From: DAIODI01 sp046349255
GTDB lineage: Bacteria > Pseudomonadota > Alphaproteobacteria > Rhizobiales > Aestuariivirgaceae
Assembly: GCA_046349255.1 (NCBI GenBank)
Contig: JAXMCR010000002.1
Span: 1,426,001 to 1,490,000, forward strand
DNA length: 64,000 nt
Direction of reading: 5' to 3'
This document shows positions 17,217-26,244 of this stretch, piece by piece. Numbering within the stretch: the first letter of the stretch is position 1; every line of letters begins with the position of its first letter. A program made the translations under genes and the position numbers. The notes beneath the pieces were generated by a model. That model ran no database searches. It was not told the origin of the DNA and saw nothing but the letters and a program-made list of their open reading frames with translations.

Positions 17217-18122
17217 ATGGCGAGGGGCGAGATTTTTTCCGGTGCGTTCACCCGCGCCGGCACGTCGGCTGGCATCGCGTGGATGGCGCTTTCGGGCGTC
17301 CTGTTCGTGGCGATGACGGCGGCCGTGCGGCTCGCGGGCTCCTCCATGCCGATCGCCCAGTCGGCATTCATCCGCTACCTGTTCGGCGTGCTGCTCGTGA
17401 TCCCGGTGCTCGTGAAGCTGCGGCCGAAGGTGCCGACCGGCCACTCTGCGCTGTACTTCCTGCTGCGCGGGCTCGCGCATGGCGGCGCGGTGATGTTCTG
17501 GTTCTACGCGATCACCCGCATTCCGCTTGCCGAGGTGACGGCGCTCTCCTACACCACACCCGTGTTCGTGGTGATCGGCGCGGCGCTGTTCCTCGGCGAG
17601 CGCGTCAGCCTCGAGCGGATCGCAGCGATGGCGGTGGCCTTCGCCGGCGTGCTCATCGTGCTGCGGCCGGGTTTCGCCACGGTCGAATGGGGCCAGCTCG
17701 CGCAGCTTGCCTCCGCGCCGCTCTTTGCAGCATCGGCCCTGGCGGCGAAGCAATTGACGAAGACCGAGGAGCCGGCGCTGATCGTCGCCATGCTGACGAT
17801 CGGCTGCACGCTCGTGCTGATGGTGCCGGCGCTGCTCGACTGGCAGACGCCGAAAGGTGGCGAGCTGTTCTGGCTCTTCCTCACCGCGATCTTCGCGACC
17901 GCCGCGCACTACTGCCAGACGAAGAGCTATCACGCCGCGCCGATCACGGTGACGCTACCGATCTCCTACCTGCAGATCGTGTGGTCGACGATTGCGGGGC
18001 TGATGCTGTTCGGCGATCACCCGGACGCCGGCGTGTTCATCGGCGGCGGCCTGATCCTCACCGCCGTGATCGTGATCACACGCCGCGAAGCGACGCGCGC
18101 TCGCCGGAAGGTGACGGGCTAG
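17217..18122 (+). CDS. EamA/DMT-family membrane transporter
   Basis: 301-residue protein with two EamA repeats and about ten transmembrane helices. Recognisable elements: F-I-R-Y-L-F-G-V-L-L-V-I-P-V-L-V, T-R-I-P-L-A-E-V-T-A-L-S-Y-T-T-P-V-F-V at the end of repeat one and P-I-S-Y-L-Q-I-V-W-S in repeat two. Family members export amino acids, purines or other metabolites; the substrate here is unknown. Its stop overlaps the stop of the convergent SDR gene by four bases. Confidence 0.9.
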   Translation: MARGEIFSGAFTRAGTSAGIAWMALSGVLFVAMTAAVRLAGSSMPIAQSAFIRYLFGVLLVIPVLVKLRPKVPTGHSALYFLLRGLAHGGAVMFWFYAITRIPLAEVTALSYTTPVFVVIGAALFLGERVSLERIAAMAVAFAGVLIVLRPGFATVEWGQLAQLASAPLFAASALAAKQLTKTEEPALIVAMLTIGCTLVLMVPALLDWQTPKGGELFWLFLTAIFATAAHYCQTKSYHAAPITVTLPISYLQIVWSTIAGLMLFGDHPDAGVFIGGGLILTAVIVITRREATRARRKVTG

Positions 18123-18943
18123 CGCTTCGGCAGCGGCCGCGGGCCGGGGAACAGTCGGTCGCCGACCTTCTCGAGCATTGGCCGGGAGGGATAGTCGAGC
18201 ACGGCGTAGCCGCCGTCGACGATCAGGGTCTGGCCGGTAACGAAGGAGGCCTCGGGCGAGGCAAGGAAGTACACCGCCGCGGCGATCTCGTCAGGCGTCC
18301 CCATGCGGTTGAGGAGCGACGGCGGCAGGTCCCAGTCTCCCGATCCGCCGGACGCCGCCTTCGCCATCGCCGGGTCCGTCGCGATCCAGCCCGGGCTCAC
18401 GCCGTTGCAGCGCACGCCTAGCGGCGCGCCTTCCGCGGCGAGCATCCGCGTCAGCCCTTCGACGGCGGCCTTCGCGACGCAGTAGAGGCCCCAGTTGCCG
18501 TCGAGCGTCGCGGTGGAGGAGATGTTGACGATCGCCCCCTTCGCGTCGGCGAGCAGCGGCATCGCGTAGGCGGCGGTGAAGTAGGGCGCGTCGAGGTTCG
18601 GGCCGCGCAGCTTGTCCCAGCGCTGCCCCGGCAGGTCTTCCGGTTCGACACCCGAGCGGCGGCCGCCGACGCCGGCGTTGTTCACGAGCACGTCGAGGCG
18701 GCCGAAGCGCGCGTTCACCTCGGCGATTACCTTCGCGGCTTCGCTCTCGTGCGCGAGGTCCGCCTGCACGAACAGGCAGGGTACGCCCAGCGCCTCGATC
18801 TCGGCGTTCACGGTTGCGCCCTTCGCAGCGTCCCGGCCGGCGATCGCGACGGCGAACCCTTCGCGCGCATAGCGCAACGCGATGCCGCGGCCGATGCCGG
18901 AGTTGCCGCCCGTGACGAGAACCACTCTGCGCGCTTCGCTCAT
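18119..18943 (-). CDS. Short-chain dehydrogenase/reductase (SDR)
   Basis: Classical SDR of 274 residues: cofactor motif T-G-G-N-S-G-I-G-R-G, N-N-A-G at about residue 90, catalytic Ser in I-V-N-I-S-S-T-A and Y-C-V-A-K, then P-G-W-I-A-T and the C-terminal G-Q-T-L-I-V-D-G-G. The residues after the nucleotide motif (A-G-R-D) suggest NADP preference. It lies 13 bp after an amidase gene on the same strand, so both are probably one transcript. The start at 18943 gives the standard SDR N-terminus. Substrate unknown. Confidence 0.92.
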   Translation of the reverse strand: MSEARRVVLVTGGNSGIGRGIALRYAREGFAVAIAGRDAAKGATVNAEIEALGVPCLFVQADLAHESEAAKVIAEVNARFGRLDVLVNNAGVGGRRSGVEPEDLPGQRWDKLRGPNLDAPYFTAAYAMPLLADAKGAIVNISSTATLDGNWGLYCVAKAAVEGLTRMLAAEGAPLGVRCNGVSPGWIATDPAMAKAASGGSGDWDLPPSLLNRMGTPDEIAAAVYFLASPEASFVTGQTLIVDGGYAVLDYPSRPMLEKVGDRLFPGPRPLPKR

Positions 18944-18956
18944 GCTGTTGCTCCGG

Positions 18957-20390
18957 TCACAACGGGTGGTGCGCGGCCGACACGAACCAGTCGGGCCGGG
19001 CGATCTCGAGCGCCCGGCCGAGGCGGAACACGGTCGCATCGTCGAACGTGCGCCCGACGATCTGGATTCCGGTCGGCACACCGCTCGGCGCGCGGCCGGA
19101 GGGCACCGCGAGCACCGGGCAGTTGTGCAGCATGTTGAACTGGTGGGTGAGGCACCAGCCCCACTCGGGATCGACGCGCACGCCGTTGATGCGGAAGTCG
19201 GGATCGACCGGGTTGTGCTCGGCCTTCACTGCCGGCACCGCGAGCGTCGGGCAGATCAGCGCGTCACAGCGGGCGAGGATCGGCCCCAGCGTCTGGTACA
19301 TGCGGTGCGCCCGCTCCCACGCCTTGTGCACGTCGTCGATCGTCGTCGTCCGTTCGGCGGCCTCTGCGTACTTGAGCGCGGATTCGGTCATGACGTCGGC
19401 ATGCCGCTCCCGCTGCCAGATCGTCTGCCGGCCGAAATGCATCGTGTTGTACCAGTGGATCACGTCGCGCTCGATGTCGCCGGACCAGCCGAGGTTCACC
19501 TCCTCGACGGCGACGCCCGCCTCCTTGAGCGCTGCCACGGCGGCGAGCGCGTTGGCGCGCACGTGCTCGTCGATGACCATGTAGCCGAGGTCGATCGAGT
19601 ACGCGACGCGCAGGCCCCTGGCCGGCGAAGGCTCGAGCGGCAGCGTCACCCGTTCGCGCAGGGAATCGTGGTCGAGCGGGTGCGGGCCCGACGTCACGTT
19701 CTGCATGAGCGCGGCGTCGGTCACCGTGCGCGTCATCGGGCCGCAGTGGTTGTAGCGATCGAAGTTCGCGGGCGGTCCGTCCGGGTTCCGCCCGTGCGGC
19801 GGCTTGTAGCCGACGATCCCGCAGGCGGAGGCCGGGATGCGGATCGAGCCGCCGATGTCGGTGCCGGTCGCTAGCGTCGTCATGCCGGCGGCGACCGCGG
19901 CGCCCGCGCCACCGGAGGAGCCGCCGGGACCGTAGTCGGGATTGTGCGGGTTGCGGGTCACGCCCCACAGGCGGGATGTCGTGATGCCGGAGAGGCAGAA
20001 CTCCGGCGCCGTGGTGCGGGCATGGACGATGGCGCCCGCATCGAGGAGACGCTCGATCATCGGGTCGCTCTCCTCGTCGACCGAATTGGCGAAGATGAGC
20101 GAGCCGTGCGTCGTGCGCTTGCCCTTCAGCCGCTGCGCGTCCTTCACGGCCAGCGGCACGCCTTCGAGCGGGCGTGGCGGCTCGCCCTTGCCCCGGTAGC
20201 GCGCTTCGGCTTCCCGCGCCTTCGCCAGCGCCTCCTCGAAATAGGTGTCGGCGAAGGCGTTGACGGTGCCGTTCACGGCCTGCGCCCGGTCGATGACGGC
20301 GGCCATCAGTTCAACCGGCGACAGCGTGCGGTCGCGGAACGCCTTCAGCGCATCCGCGGCGGAGAGATAGGCGAGGTCGGTGGTGCTCAT
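18957..20390 (-). CDS. Amidase (amidase signature family)
   Basis: 477-residue amidase signature enzyme. The Ser-cisSer-Lys triad is visible: Lys in P-L-A-V-K-D-A, the Gly/Ser-rich G-P-G-G-S-S-G-G-A-G-A-A-V-A-A-G-M holding cis-Ser, and nucleophile Ser in G-T-D-I-G-G-S-I-R-I-P-A. The family includes AtzF/GatA-like hydrolases, amidases of aryl and acyl amides, and detoxification enzymes. It is not GatA, since gatB/gatC are absent and the C-terminal half differs. It is followed after 13 bp by an SDR gene. Substrate not identifiable. Confidence 0.93.
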   Translation of the reverse strand: MSTTDLAYLSAADALKAFRDRTLSPVELMAAVIDRAQAVNGTVNAFADTYFEEALAKAREAEARYRGKGEPPRPLEGVPLAVKDAQRLKGKRTTHGSLIFANSVDEESDPMIERLLDAGAIVHARTTAPEFCLSGITTSRLWGVTRNPHNPDYGPGGSSGGAGAAVAAGMTTLATGTDIGGSIRIPASACGIVGYKPPHGRNPDGPPANFDRYNHCGPMTRTVTDAALMQNVTSGPHPLDHDSLRERVTLPLEPSPARGLRVAYSIDLGYMVIDEHVRANALAAVAALKEAGVAVEEVNLGWSGDIERDVIHWYNTMHFGRQTIWQRERHADVMTESALKYAEAAERTTTIDDVHKAWERAHRMYQTLGPILARCDALICPTLAVPAVKAEHNPVDPDFRINGVRVDPEWGWCLTHQFNMLHNCPVLAVPSGRAPSGVPTGIQIVGRTFDDATVFRLGRALEIARPDWFVSAAHHPL

Positions 20391-20503
20391 GGGCGCGACA
20401 GTACACGGGCGGAACGGGGCCGCGAAGCGTGCAGGGTTAACCGCGCCTTAAGCCTGCCCTGCGTATTTTAGTTACCAATCGGTTCGTGGAGTTGGTGTCC
20501 GCC

Positions 20504-20662
20504 ATGTTGACGACTGCCTTCGTGCTTGCCTGCCTCGCGCTCGCCTTCAACCTCGTCTGCGCGCACGTGTTCCTCAAGGAAACAAAGTTGCCGGTGCGCT
20601 TCCGCTTGCGGTTGCGCTCGATGGACGGGGTCAGCACCTCGGGTTCCGCCGGCGCGGCCTGA
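20504..20662 (+). CDS. Small single-pass membrane protein, unknown
   Basis: 52 codons from ATG 20504. The first 25 residues form a hydrophobic helix (L-T-T-A-F-V-L-A-C-L-A-L-A-F-N-L-V-C-A), followed by a basic stretch (K-L-P-V-R-F-R-L-R-L-R-S) and a short Ser/Gly/Ala tail. This inside-positive layout is that of a small inner-membrane protein. A GGAG-like ribosome site (gtGGAGttggtgtccgcc) lies about 12 nt upstream. No family is recognised and no homologue can be checked here; it may be a chance ORF. Confidence 0.45.
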   Translation: MLTTAFVLACLALAFNLVCAHVFLKETKLPVRFRLRLRSMDGVSTSGSAGAA

Positions 20663-20888
20663 CCTTTTCCGAAACACTTCCGGTACGGCCCTTGCACTGG
20701 TGACGGTGCGGCGGGCGCCAGCCGTTTCAATCCGGTCGTTCCGATTGGCCTCTGATCGGCCGGGCGAACGGTTGTGGTTCACCGCGGGGGCGGCGCGAGC
20801 GATCGCGCTGCTCCCACCGCTTTTGCTCCTCCGCATCAAAGCTGCTAGGTATCCCTCGTCCAATTCGGGACAAGGGGAGTTGGCGGCG

Positions 20889-21314
20889 GTGGTTTGGAGT
20901 TTCATCGAGAGACGGCGCGCGGTTGCGGCGACAGTGTTCGCGTGCGCGGTTGCATCGTTTACCGGCGCGACCCTCGCCGAGACGAAGGACAACTACTGGA
21001 ACAACCTGAGCCAGTACCAGTACACGCCGACGCAGCAGTACAATTCGACGCAGTACGGCGCGACCCAGCAGGTCCAGAAGCAGACGCGGCAGGTGCAGAA
21101 GCAGGTCGCGACGGCGCCGGTGGCCGCACCGCTCAAGGGCAACACCGGCAAGACGCAGGGCTATTTCTGGGTCGGCGGCAAGAGCGACCGCGCCTTCGAC
21201 GATCCGGATCTCGCGAAGACCGACAACCTCACGGGCGACCCCGACGATACCGGCTGGGGCGACGGTCCTCAGCGCCCGGGCGGCGGCGTCCTGAACCTGT
21301 GGATGAAGTTCTAG
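20889..21314 (+). CDS. Exported Gln/Tyr-rich protein, unknown
   Basis: About 141 residues. A basic start and hydrophobic stretch (R-R-R-A-V-A-A-T-V-F-A-C-A-V-A-S-F-T-G-A-T-L-A-E) act as signal peptide. A Gln/Tyr/Thr-rich segment follows with repeats such as Y-T-P-T-Q-Q-Y, then Q-V-Q-K-Q-T-R-Q-V-Q-K-Q, and a conserved-looking end G-Y-F-W-V-G-G-K-S-D-R-A-F-D-D-P and G-G-V-L-N-L-W-M-K-F. GTG at 20889 is chosen for the GGGGAG site 9 nt upstream. It resembles small secreted proteins of unknown role in Hyphomicrobiales; no function is proposed. Confidence 0.65.
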   Translation: MVWSFIERRRAVAATVFACAVASFTGATLAETKDNYWNNLSQYQYTPTQQYNSTQYGATQQVQKQTRQVQKQVATAPVAAPLKGNTGKTQGYFWVGGKSDRAFDDPDLAKTDNLTGDPDDTGWGDGPQRPGGGVLNLWMKF

Positions 21315-21318
21315 CGGA

Positions 21319-22086
21319 TCACACCGCCGTAAAGCCGTTGTCGACGAAGAGGTGCGTGCCGTTGACGAAGCTCGCATCGTCGGAGGCGAGGAACAGCGCC
21401 GCCTTCGCCACCTCGTCGGGCTCGCAGATGCGGCCCTGCTGTGCGGCGAGCGCGGCGTCCGATACGTCGACGCCCATCGACTGCAGCTCCTTCACCTCGC
21501 GCAGGCCGTGCGGGGTGCGCACGAAGCCCGGGCAGACAGCGTTGCAGCGGATGTTCTTGTCGCGGAACTCGACCGCGATGGCGCGCGCAAACATGTGCAC
21601 CGCACCCTTCGTCGTGTCGTAGAGCACTTCCATCGGCGTCGCCGCGACCGCCGAGATAGACGAGGTGCACACGATCGACCCGCCGCCCGCGGCGATCATC
21701 TGCGGCAGCACCGCCTTCGTCATCAGGAACATGCTCGTGACGTTGATCGCCATCAGCCGGTCCCACTCCTCGAGCGTCGTCTCGAGGAACGGCTTGATCG
21801 TGATCGTGCCGGCATGATTGAAGAGCACGGTGATCGTGCCGAGCGCCTTGTTCACCTCGGCCACCGCGCGCGACACGTCGTCGGGGTTCGACACGTCGGC
21901 CTTCGCGAACACCGCCTTGCCGCCGCCGGCCTTGATGACGTCGGCCACCGCGCGGCCGGCCTCCTCGTTGCGGTCGACGATGCCGACCGCCGCGCCTTCC
22001 GCAGCGAACAGCGTCGAGGCTGCCCCGCCCATGCCCGTCGCGCCGCCCGAGATCAGCGCGACCTTCCCCTTGAGCCGTCCCGCCAT
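21319..22086 (-). CDS. Short-chain dehydrogenase/reductase (SDR)
   Basis: 255-residue classical SDR: S-G-G-A-T-G-M-G-G-A cofactor loop, acidic D-R-N after strand two (NAD preference), N-H-A-G in place of the usual N-N-A-G, catalytic Ser in V-C-T-S-S-I-S, Y-D-T-T-K active site, P-G-F-V-R-T and F-V-D-N-G-F-T-A-V at the end. The substrate is not identifiable; patterns resemble 3-oxoacyl-ACP reductase-like and cyclopentanol dehydrogenase-like members. It ends 5 bp from the convergent exported-protein stop and lies 28 bp downstream of bolA. Confidence 0.92.
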   Translation of the reverse strand: MAGRLKGKVALISGGATGMGGAASTLFAAEGAAVGIVDRNEEAGRAVADVIKAGGGKAVFAKADVSNPDDVSRAVAEVNKALGTITVLFNHAGTITIKPFLETTLEEWDRLMAINVTSMFLMTKAVLPQMIAAGGGSIVCTSSISAVAATPMEVLYDTTKGAVHMFARAIAVEFRDKNIRCNAVCPGFVRTPHGLREVKELQSMGVDVSDAALAAQQGRICEPDEVAKAALFLASDDASFVNGTHLFVDNGFTAV

Positions 22087-22114
22087 GCCGTTCCCTCCCG
22101 TCTTGTCGTTCTGT

Positions 22115-22414
22115 TCAGGCGACGCCCCGCGTCCGGGCCTCGTCCGGCGTCAGCGCGACGATCGCCAGCGCATGCACGCGGTTCGCGAGTTCGTGCTTCA
22201 GCGTCTCGTTGATCATGCGGTGACGCTCGACGCGGCTCTTGCCTGCGAACGCGTCGGTCACCGCCGTAACCTTGAAATGCGTCTCGCCTTCGGGATGATG
22301 CGCGCCCGCGTGCCCCTTGTGCAGATGCGATTGGTCCTCGAGACGAATCACGGCATCAGGGAAGGCTGCCGTTAACCGGGCTGTGATCGTCTGGGCAACG
22401 GGGCCTTGAGCCAT
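22115..22414 (-). CDS. bolA: BolA family protein
   Basis: 99-residue BolA-like protein: L-E-D-Q-S-H-L-H-K-G-H-A-G near the middle and E-T-H-F-K-V then S-R-V-E-R-H-R-M-I-N-E-T-L, which is the class hallmark ending in a conserved His/Arg helix. BolA proteins bind monothiol glutaredoxins through a shared 2Fe-2S cluster and adjust iron homeostasis or act as DNA-binding regulators. It is divergent from the J-domain gene with a 128-bp shared gap, an arrangement conserved in many Hyphomicrobiales next to cobST. Confidence 0.95.
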   Translation of the reverse strand: MAQGPVAQTITARLTAAFPDAVIRLEDQSHLHKGHAGAHHPEGETHFKVTAVTDAFAGKSRVERHRMINETLKHELANRVHALAIVALTPDEARTRGVA

Positions 22415-22542
22415 TCGGGGGAACTCGTCCGTGAACTGCCGCGTACTTCAAACCGTAACTGGAGATCGTGCGATGCCCGACCGCGTCGCGTCAATGCCGA
22501 CCCGCCCTTGCAGCCTGAAACGCCTGTCACCATAATCCGACG

Positions 22543-23148
22543 ATGACCCAGAAGGTGGACTATTTCGACCGCATCCGCGTTTCCAAGAAGCGGAAGGAAG
22601 AGCGCCCGGCGCACGTCGCGTGCGAGTGGCCGGGGTGCACGGCGGCCGGCGCCTACCGGGCGCCGAAGAAGAAGCGCTCGGAGGGCGAGTACCACTCGTT
22701 CTGTCTCGACCACGTGAAGGAATACAACAAGTCCTACAACTACTTCGAGGGCATGGACGACGACGCCATCGCCGGCTACCAGAAGGCCGCGCAGACGGGG
22801 CATCGCCCGACCTGGAAGCTCGGCCAGAACTCGTGGGCCGAATACAATGGCGGCAAGTTGCGCGGTTCCGCCTTCCGCAAGCGCGCCCGCGACCCGTTCA
22901 ACATCCTGGGCGAGGACGGCGAGGCACCGGCTGCCCCCCGGCCGCGCACCGTGAAGACGCTGGAACGCAAGGCGCTGGACGCCCTGGGGCTCGACGAAAC
23001 GGCCACCAGCGACCAGATCAAGGCGCAGTACAAGCTGCTGGTGAAAAAGTTCCACCCGGACGCCAATGGCGGCAGCCGTGCCATGGAGGATCGCTTCCGG
23101 GAGATCATCCAGGCCTACGACCTGCTCCGCGCATCGGGTTACTGCTGA
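22543..23148 (+). CDS. J-domain protein (DnaJ-like co-chaperone)
   Basis: 201 residues with the J domain at the C-terminus (about 140-200): A-L-D-A-L-G-L-D-E-T-A-T, the Hsp70-activating K-K-F-H-P-D-A-N-G-G and F-R-E-I-I-Q-A-Y-D-L-L. The N-terminal part carries cysteines (C-E-W-P-G-C, F-C-L-D-H) that could bind a metal. This lineage-specific J protein is regularly found beside bolA and cobS in alphaproteobacteria; its DnaK client is unknown. Confidence 0.9.
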   Translation: MTQKVDYFDRIRVSKKRKEERPAHVACEWPGCTAAGAYRAPKKKRSEGEYHSFCLDHVKEYNKSYNYFEGMDDDAIAGYQKAAQTGHRPTWKLGQNSWAEYNGGKLRGSAFRKRARDPFNILGEDGEAPAAPRPRTVKTLERKALDALGLDETATSDQIKAQYKLLVKKFHPDANGGSRAMEDRFREIIQAYDLLRASGYC

Positions 23149-23304
23149 GAGTTCCATGCATGGGCAGGTGCTTGCGGCAGGCTGCCCCAGCGACTAAAAG
23201 CGTTCCTCCGGCAAGGATGCGCGTCAAACCGGCCGCGGCTCGCGCAAAGCCGCCCGCCGAACCAACGTCGGTTCATGGACCGGCAGAACCAGGGTAGCTG
23301 ATCG

Positions 23305-24297
23305 ATGAATGCCAAAGTGAACGGCGAAGTCACCGCGCCATTGCCCGACATCAAGGTCTCGGTCCGCCAGCTGTTCGGCATCGACAGCGACCTCGAGGTT
23401 CCGGCCTATTCGACGGCGAACGAGCACGTGCCGGACGTCGACGAGGATTACCTCTTCAACCGCGAGACGACGCTCGCGATCCTCGCGGGCTTCGCCTACA
23501 ACCGCCGCGTGATGGTGACGGGCTACCACGGCACCGGCAAGTCGACCCACATCGAACAGGTCGCCGCCCGCCTCAACTGGCCCTGCATCCGCGTCAACCT
23601 CGACAGCCACATCTCGCGCATCGACCTCGTCGGCAAGGACGCGATCGTGCTGAAGGACGGCAAGCAGATCACCGAGTTCCGCGAGGGCATCCTGCCGTGG
23701 TGCTACCAGCACAACACGGCGCTGGTGTTTGACGAGTACGACGCGGGCCGCCCGGACGTGATGTTCGTGATCCAGCGCGTGCTCGAAAGCTCGGGCCGCC
23801 TCACGCTGCTCGATCAGAACCGCGTCATCCGCCCGCACCCCTCGTTCCGGCTGTTCGCGACCGCCAACACCATCGGCCTCGGCGACACGACGGGCCTCTA
23901 TCACGGCACGCAGCAGATCAACCAGGCGCAGATGGACCGCTGGTCGATCGTCGTCACGCTGAACTACCTGCCGCACGCGCGCGAGTGCGACATCGTCGCC
24001 GCGAAGGTAAAGAGCTACGACACCGACAAGGGCCGCAAGGCGATCTCCAACATGGTGCGCGTCGCCGACCTGACGCGCAACGCGTTCGTCAACGGCGATC
24101 TCTCGACCGTGATGAGCCCGCGCACGGTCATCACCTGGGCGCAGAACGCCGAAATCTTCGGCGACGTGGGCTTCGGCTTCCGCGTCAGCTTCCTCAACAA
24201 GTGCGACGAGCTGGAGCGCGGCCTTGTGGCCGAGTTCTACCAGCGCTGCTTCGGCGAGGAACTGCCGGAATCGACCGCGCACGTGGCGCTGTCGTGA
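23305..24297 (+). CDS. cobS: Aerobic cobaltochelatase subunit CobS
   Basis: AAA+ ATPase of 330 residues that drives cobalt insertion into hydrogenobyrinic acid a,c-diamide together with CobT and CobN. Walker A is G-Y-H-G-T-G-K-S-T near residue 75; the Walker B/acid region is L-V-F-D-E-Y-D-A-G-R-P-D-V-M. N-terminus K-V-S-V-R-Q-L-F-G-I-D is characteristic of CobS. CobT follows after 15 bp, so the two are one operon. CobN is not in the window, as usual in this group. Confidence 0.96.
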   Translation: MNAKVNGEVTAPLPDIKVSVRQLFGIDSDLEVPAYSTANEHVPDVDEDYLFNRETTLAILAGFAYNRRVMVTGYHGTGKSTHIEQVAARLNWPCIRVNLDSHISRIDLVGKDAIVLKDGKQITEFREGILPWCYQHNTALVFDEYDAGRPDVMFVIQRVLESSGRLTLLDQNRVIRPHPSFRLFATANTIGLGDTTGLYHGTQQINQAQMDRWSIVVTLNYLPHARECDIVAAKVKSYDTDKGRKAISNMVRVADLTRNAFVNGDLSTVMSPRTVITWAQNAEIFGDVGFGFRVSFLNKCDELERGLVAEFYQRCFGEELPESTAHVALS

Positions 24298-24312
24298 GGC
24301 CCTGAGGAGCGC

Positions 24313-26244
24313 ATGGCGGCCGACAAGGAAGGACCGTCGTCGAACTTCAAGCGCGCCGTCACCGTCGCGATGCGTGCGATCTCGGGCGACGAGGAACTCG
24401 AGGTCGCCTTCGGCGGCGAGCAGCCCGGCCTGACAGGTCACCGTGCCCGTCTGCCGCAAGTGTCGCGCGAACTCGAGACGCGCGAGATTTCCGTGGTGCG
24501 CGGTCTCGCCGACAGCATGTCGCTCCGGCTCGCCAACCACAGCGACGACGTCCACGCCAAGTATCGGCCGCAGGGCAAGAGCGCGCGGGCCGTGTTCGAG
24601 GCGGTGGAGCAGGCGCGCGTCGAAGCCATCGGCGCCCGCGCAATGCCGGGTGTCGCGCAGAATCTTGGCGCCATGCTCAACGACCGCTACCAGCGGCGCG
24701 GCTACACCGCGACCGAGCGCAAGGATGCACCGCTTGAGGAGGCGCTGGCGCTGCTGGTGCGCGAGCGGCTCACCGGCCAGTCGCCGCCGCAGAACGCCGG
24801 CCTGCTCGTCGACCTGTGGCGGCCGTGGATCGAGGAGAAGGCGGCGGCGCATCTCGATCACCTGGGCGACAGCATCGAGGACCAGGCGGCGTTCGCGCGC
24901 ATGTCGCGCGAGCTGATCGCCGCGCTCGACATGGCGGACGAGCTTGGCGAGGACCCCGACGAGTCGGGCGAAGACGAGGAGCAGGGCGAGGACAGCGAGG
25001 AAGGCCAGTCCGACGAGCGCCAGGAAGGCGAACAACAGGACGCCGAGAGCGCGGCCGCCGAGGAGACCGAGCGCAGCGACAGTGACGTCCAGCAGTCGAT
25101 GGAGGAAGCCGCCGAGGTCGACAGCGACGAGGTGCCGGACGACCTCGACGCCGAGGAGAGCCCGGAAGGCGAGCAGCCCTGGCGGCCGCAGCTGCCGTTC
25201 TCCTCGATGGTCAACGACGACTTCTACAAGGTGTACACCAACCAGTTCGACGAGGTGATCGGCGCGGAGGATCTCTGCGACGCCGAAGAGCTGACCCGCC
25301 TGCGCGGCTACCTCGACAAGCAGCTCGCCTCGATGCAGGGCGTCGTGGCGCGGCTCGCCAACCGGCTGCAGCGCCGGCTGATGGCGCAGCAGAACCGATC
25401 GTGGGATTTCGACCTCGAGGAAGGGCTGCTCGATGCCGCGCGCCTTACGCGCGTGATCATCGATCCGCTGCATGCGCTCTCGTTCAAGGTCGAACAGGAC
25501 ACGGAATTCCGCGACACGGTCGTCACGCTGCTCCTCGACAACTCGGGCTCCATGCGCGGCCGGCCGATCACGGTGGCGGCGACCTGCGCCGACATCCTCG
25601 CCCGCACGCTCGAGCGCTGCGGCGTGAAGGTCGAGATCCTCGGCTTCACCACGCGCGCGTGGAAGGGCGGTCAGGCGCGCGAGCGGTGGCTCGCCGACGG
25701 CAAGCCCGTGGGGCCAGGAAGGCTCAACGACCTCCGCCACATCATCTATAAGGCGGCCGACATGCCGTGGCGTCGGGCCCGCCGCAACCTCGGGCTCATG
25801 ATGCGCGAGGGGTTGCTCAAGGAAAACATCGACGGCGAGGCCCTTATTTGGGCGCACAACCGGCTCCTCGGGCGCACCGAGCAGCGGCGCATCCTCATGG
25901 TGATCTCGGACGGCGCGCCGGTCGACGACTCGACGCTCTCGGTCAACACCGGCAACTACCTCGAGCGTCACCTGCGCCAGGTGATCGCCGATATCGAAAA
26001 CCGCTCGCCGGTCGAACTCATCGCCATCGGCATCGGCCACGACGTGACGCGCTACTATCGCCGCGCCGTCACGATCATCGACGCCGAGGAACTCGGCGGC
26101 GCGATGACGGAGAAGCTCGCGGAGCTCTTCGAGGAACACGCCCGCGCCGCGCCGAAGGTGAAGGCGCCGCGCGTTGCCGCGCCGAAGCGCGCGCCGTCGA
26201 AGGGCTCCCAGGCGAAAGGCGCTCCCGCCAAAGCCCGCGCATGA
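24313..26244 (+). CDS. cobT: Aerobic cobaltochelatase subunit CobT
   Basis: 643 residues. The N-terminal helical part (1-210) is followed by a strongly acidic linker (about 215-295, Asp/Glu-rich) and a C-terminal von Willebrand A domain with the MIDAS motif D-N-S-G-S-M. It forms the chaperone-like ring with CobS for CobN. GAGGAG lies 5 nt before the ATG. The last 35 residues are Lys/Ala/Pro-rich. Its stop overlaps the next start (ATGA), coupling it to the esterase-like gene. Confidence 0.96.
   Translation: MAADKEGPSSNFKRAVTVAMRAISGDEELEVAFGGEQPGLTGHRARLPQVSRELETREISVVRGLADSMSLRLANHSDDVHAKYRPQGKSARAVFEAVEQARVEAIGARAMPGVAQNLGAMLNDRYQRRGYTATERKDAPLEEALALLVRERLTGQSPPQNAGLLVDLWRPWIEEKAAAHLDHLGDSIEDQAAFARMSRELIAALDMADELGEDPDESGEDEEQGEDSEEGQSDERQEGEQQDAESAAAEETERSDSDVQQSMEEAAEVDSDEVPDDLDAEESPEGEQPWRPQLPFSSMVNDDFYKVYTNQFDEVIGAEDLCDAEELTRLRGYLDKQLASMQGVVARLANRLQRRLMAQQNRSWDFDLEEGLLDAARLTRVIIDPLHALSFKVEQDTEFRDTVVTLLLDNSGSMRGRPITVAATCADILARTLERCGVKVEILGFTTRAWKGGQARERWLADGKPVGPGRLNDLRHIIYKAADMPWRRARRNLGLMMREGLLKENIDGEALIWAHNRLLGRTEQRRILMVISDGAPVDDSTLSVNTGNYLERHLRQVIADIENRSPVELIAIGIGHDVTRYYRRAVTIIDAEELGGAMTEKLAELFEEHARAAPKVKAPRVAAPKRAPSKGSQAKGAPAKARA

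Noticed and set aside
23224..26139. Minus-strand ORF of 971 codons over cobS/cobT
   Set aside because: Shadow of cobS and cobT, with no domain and composition dictated by GC skew.
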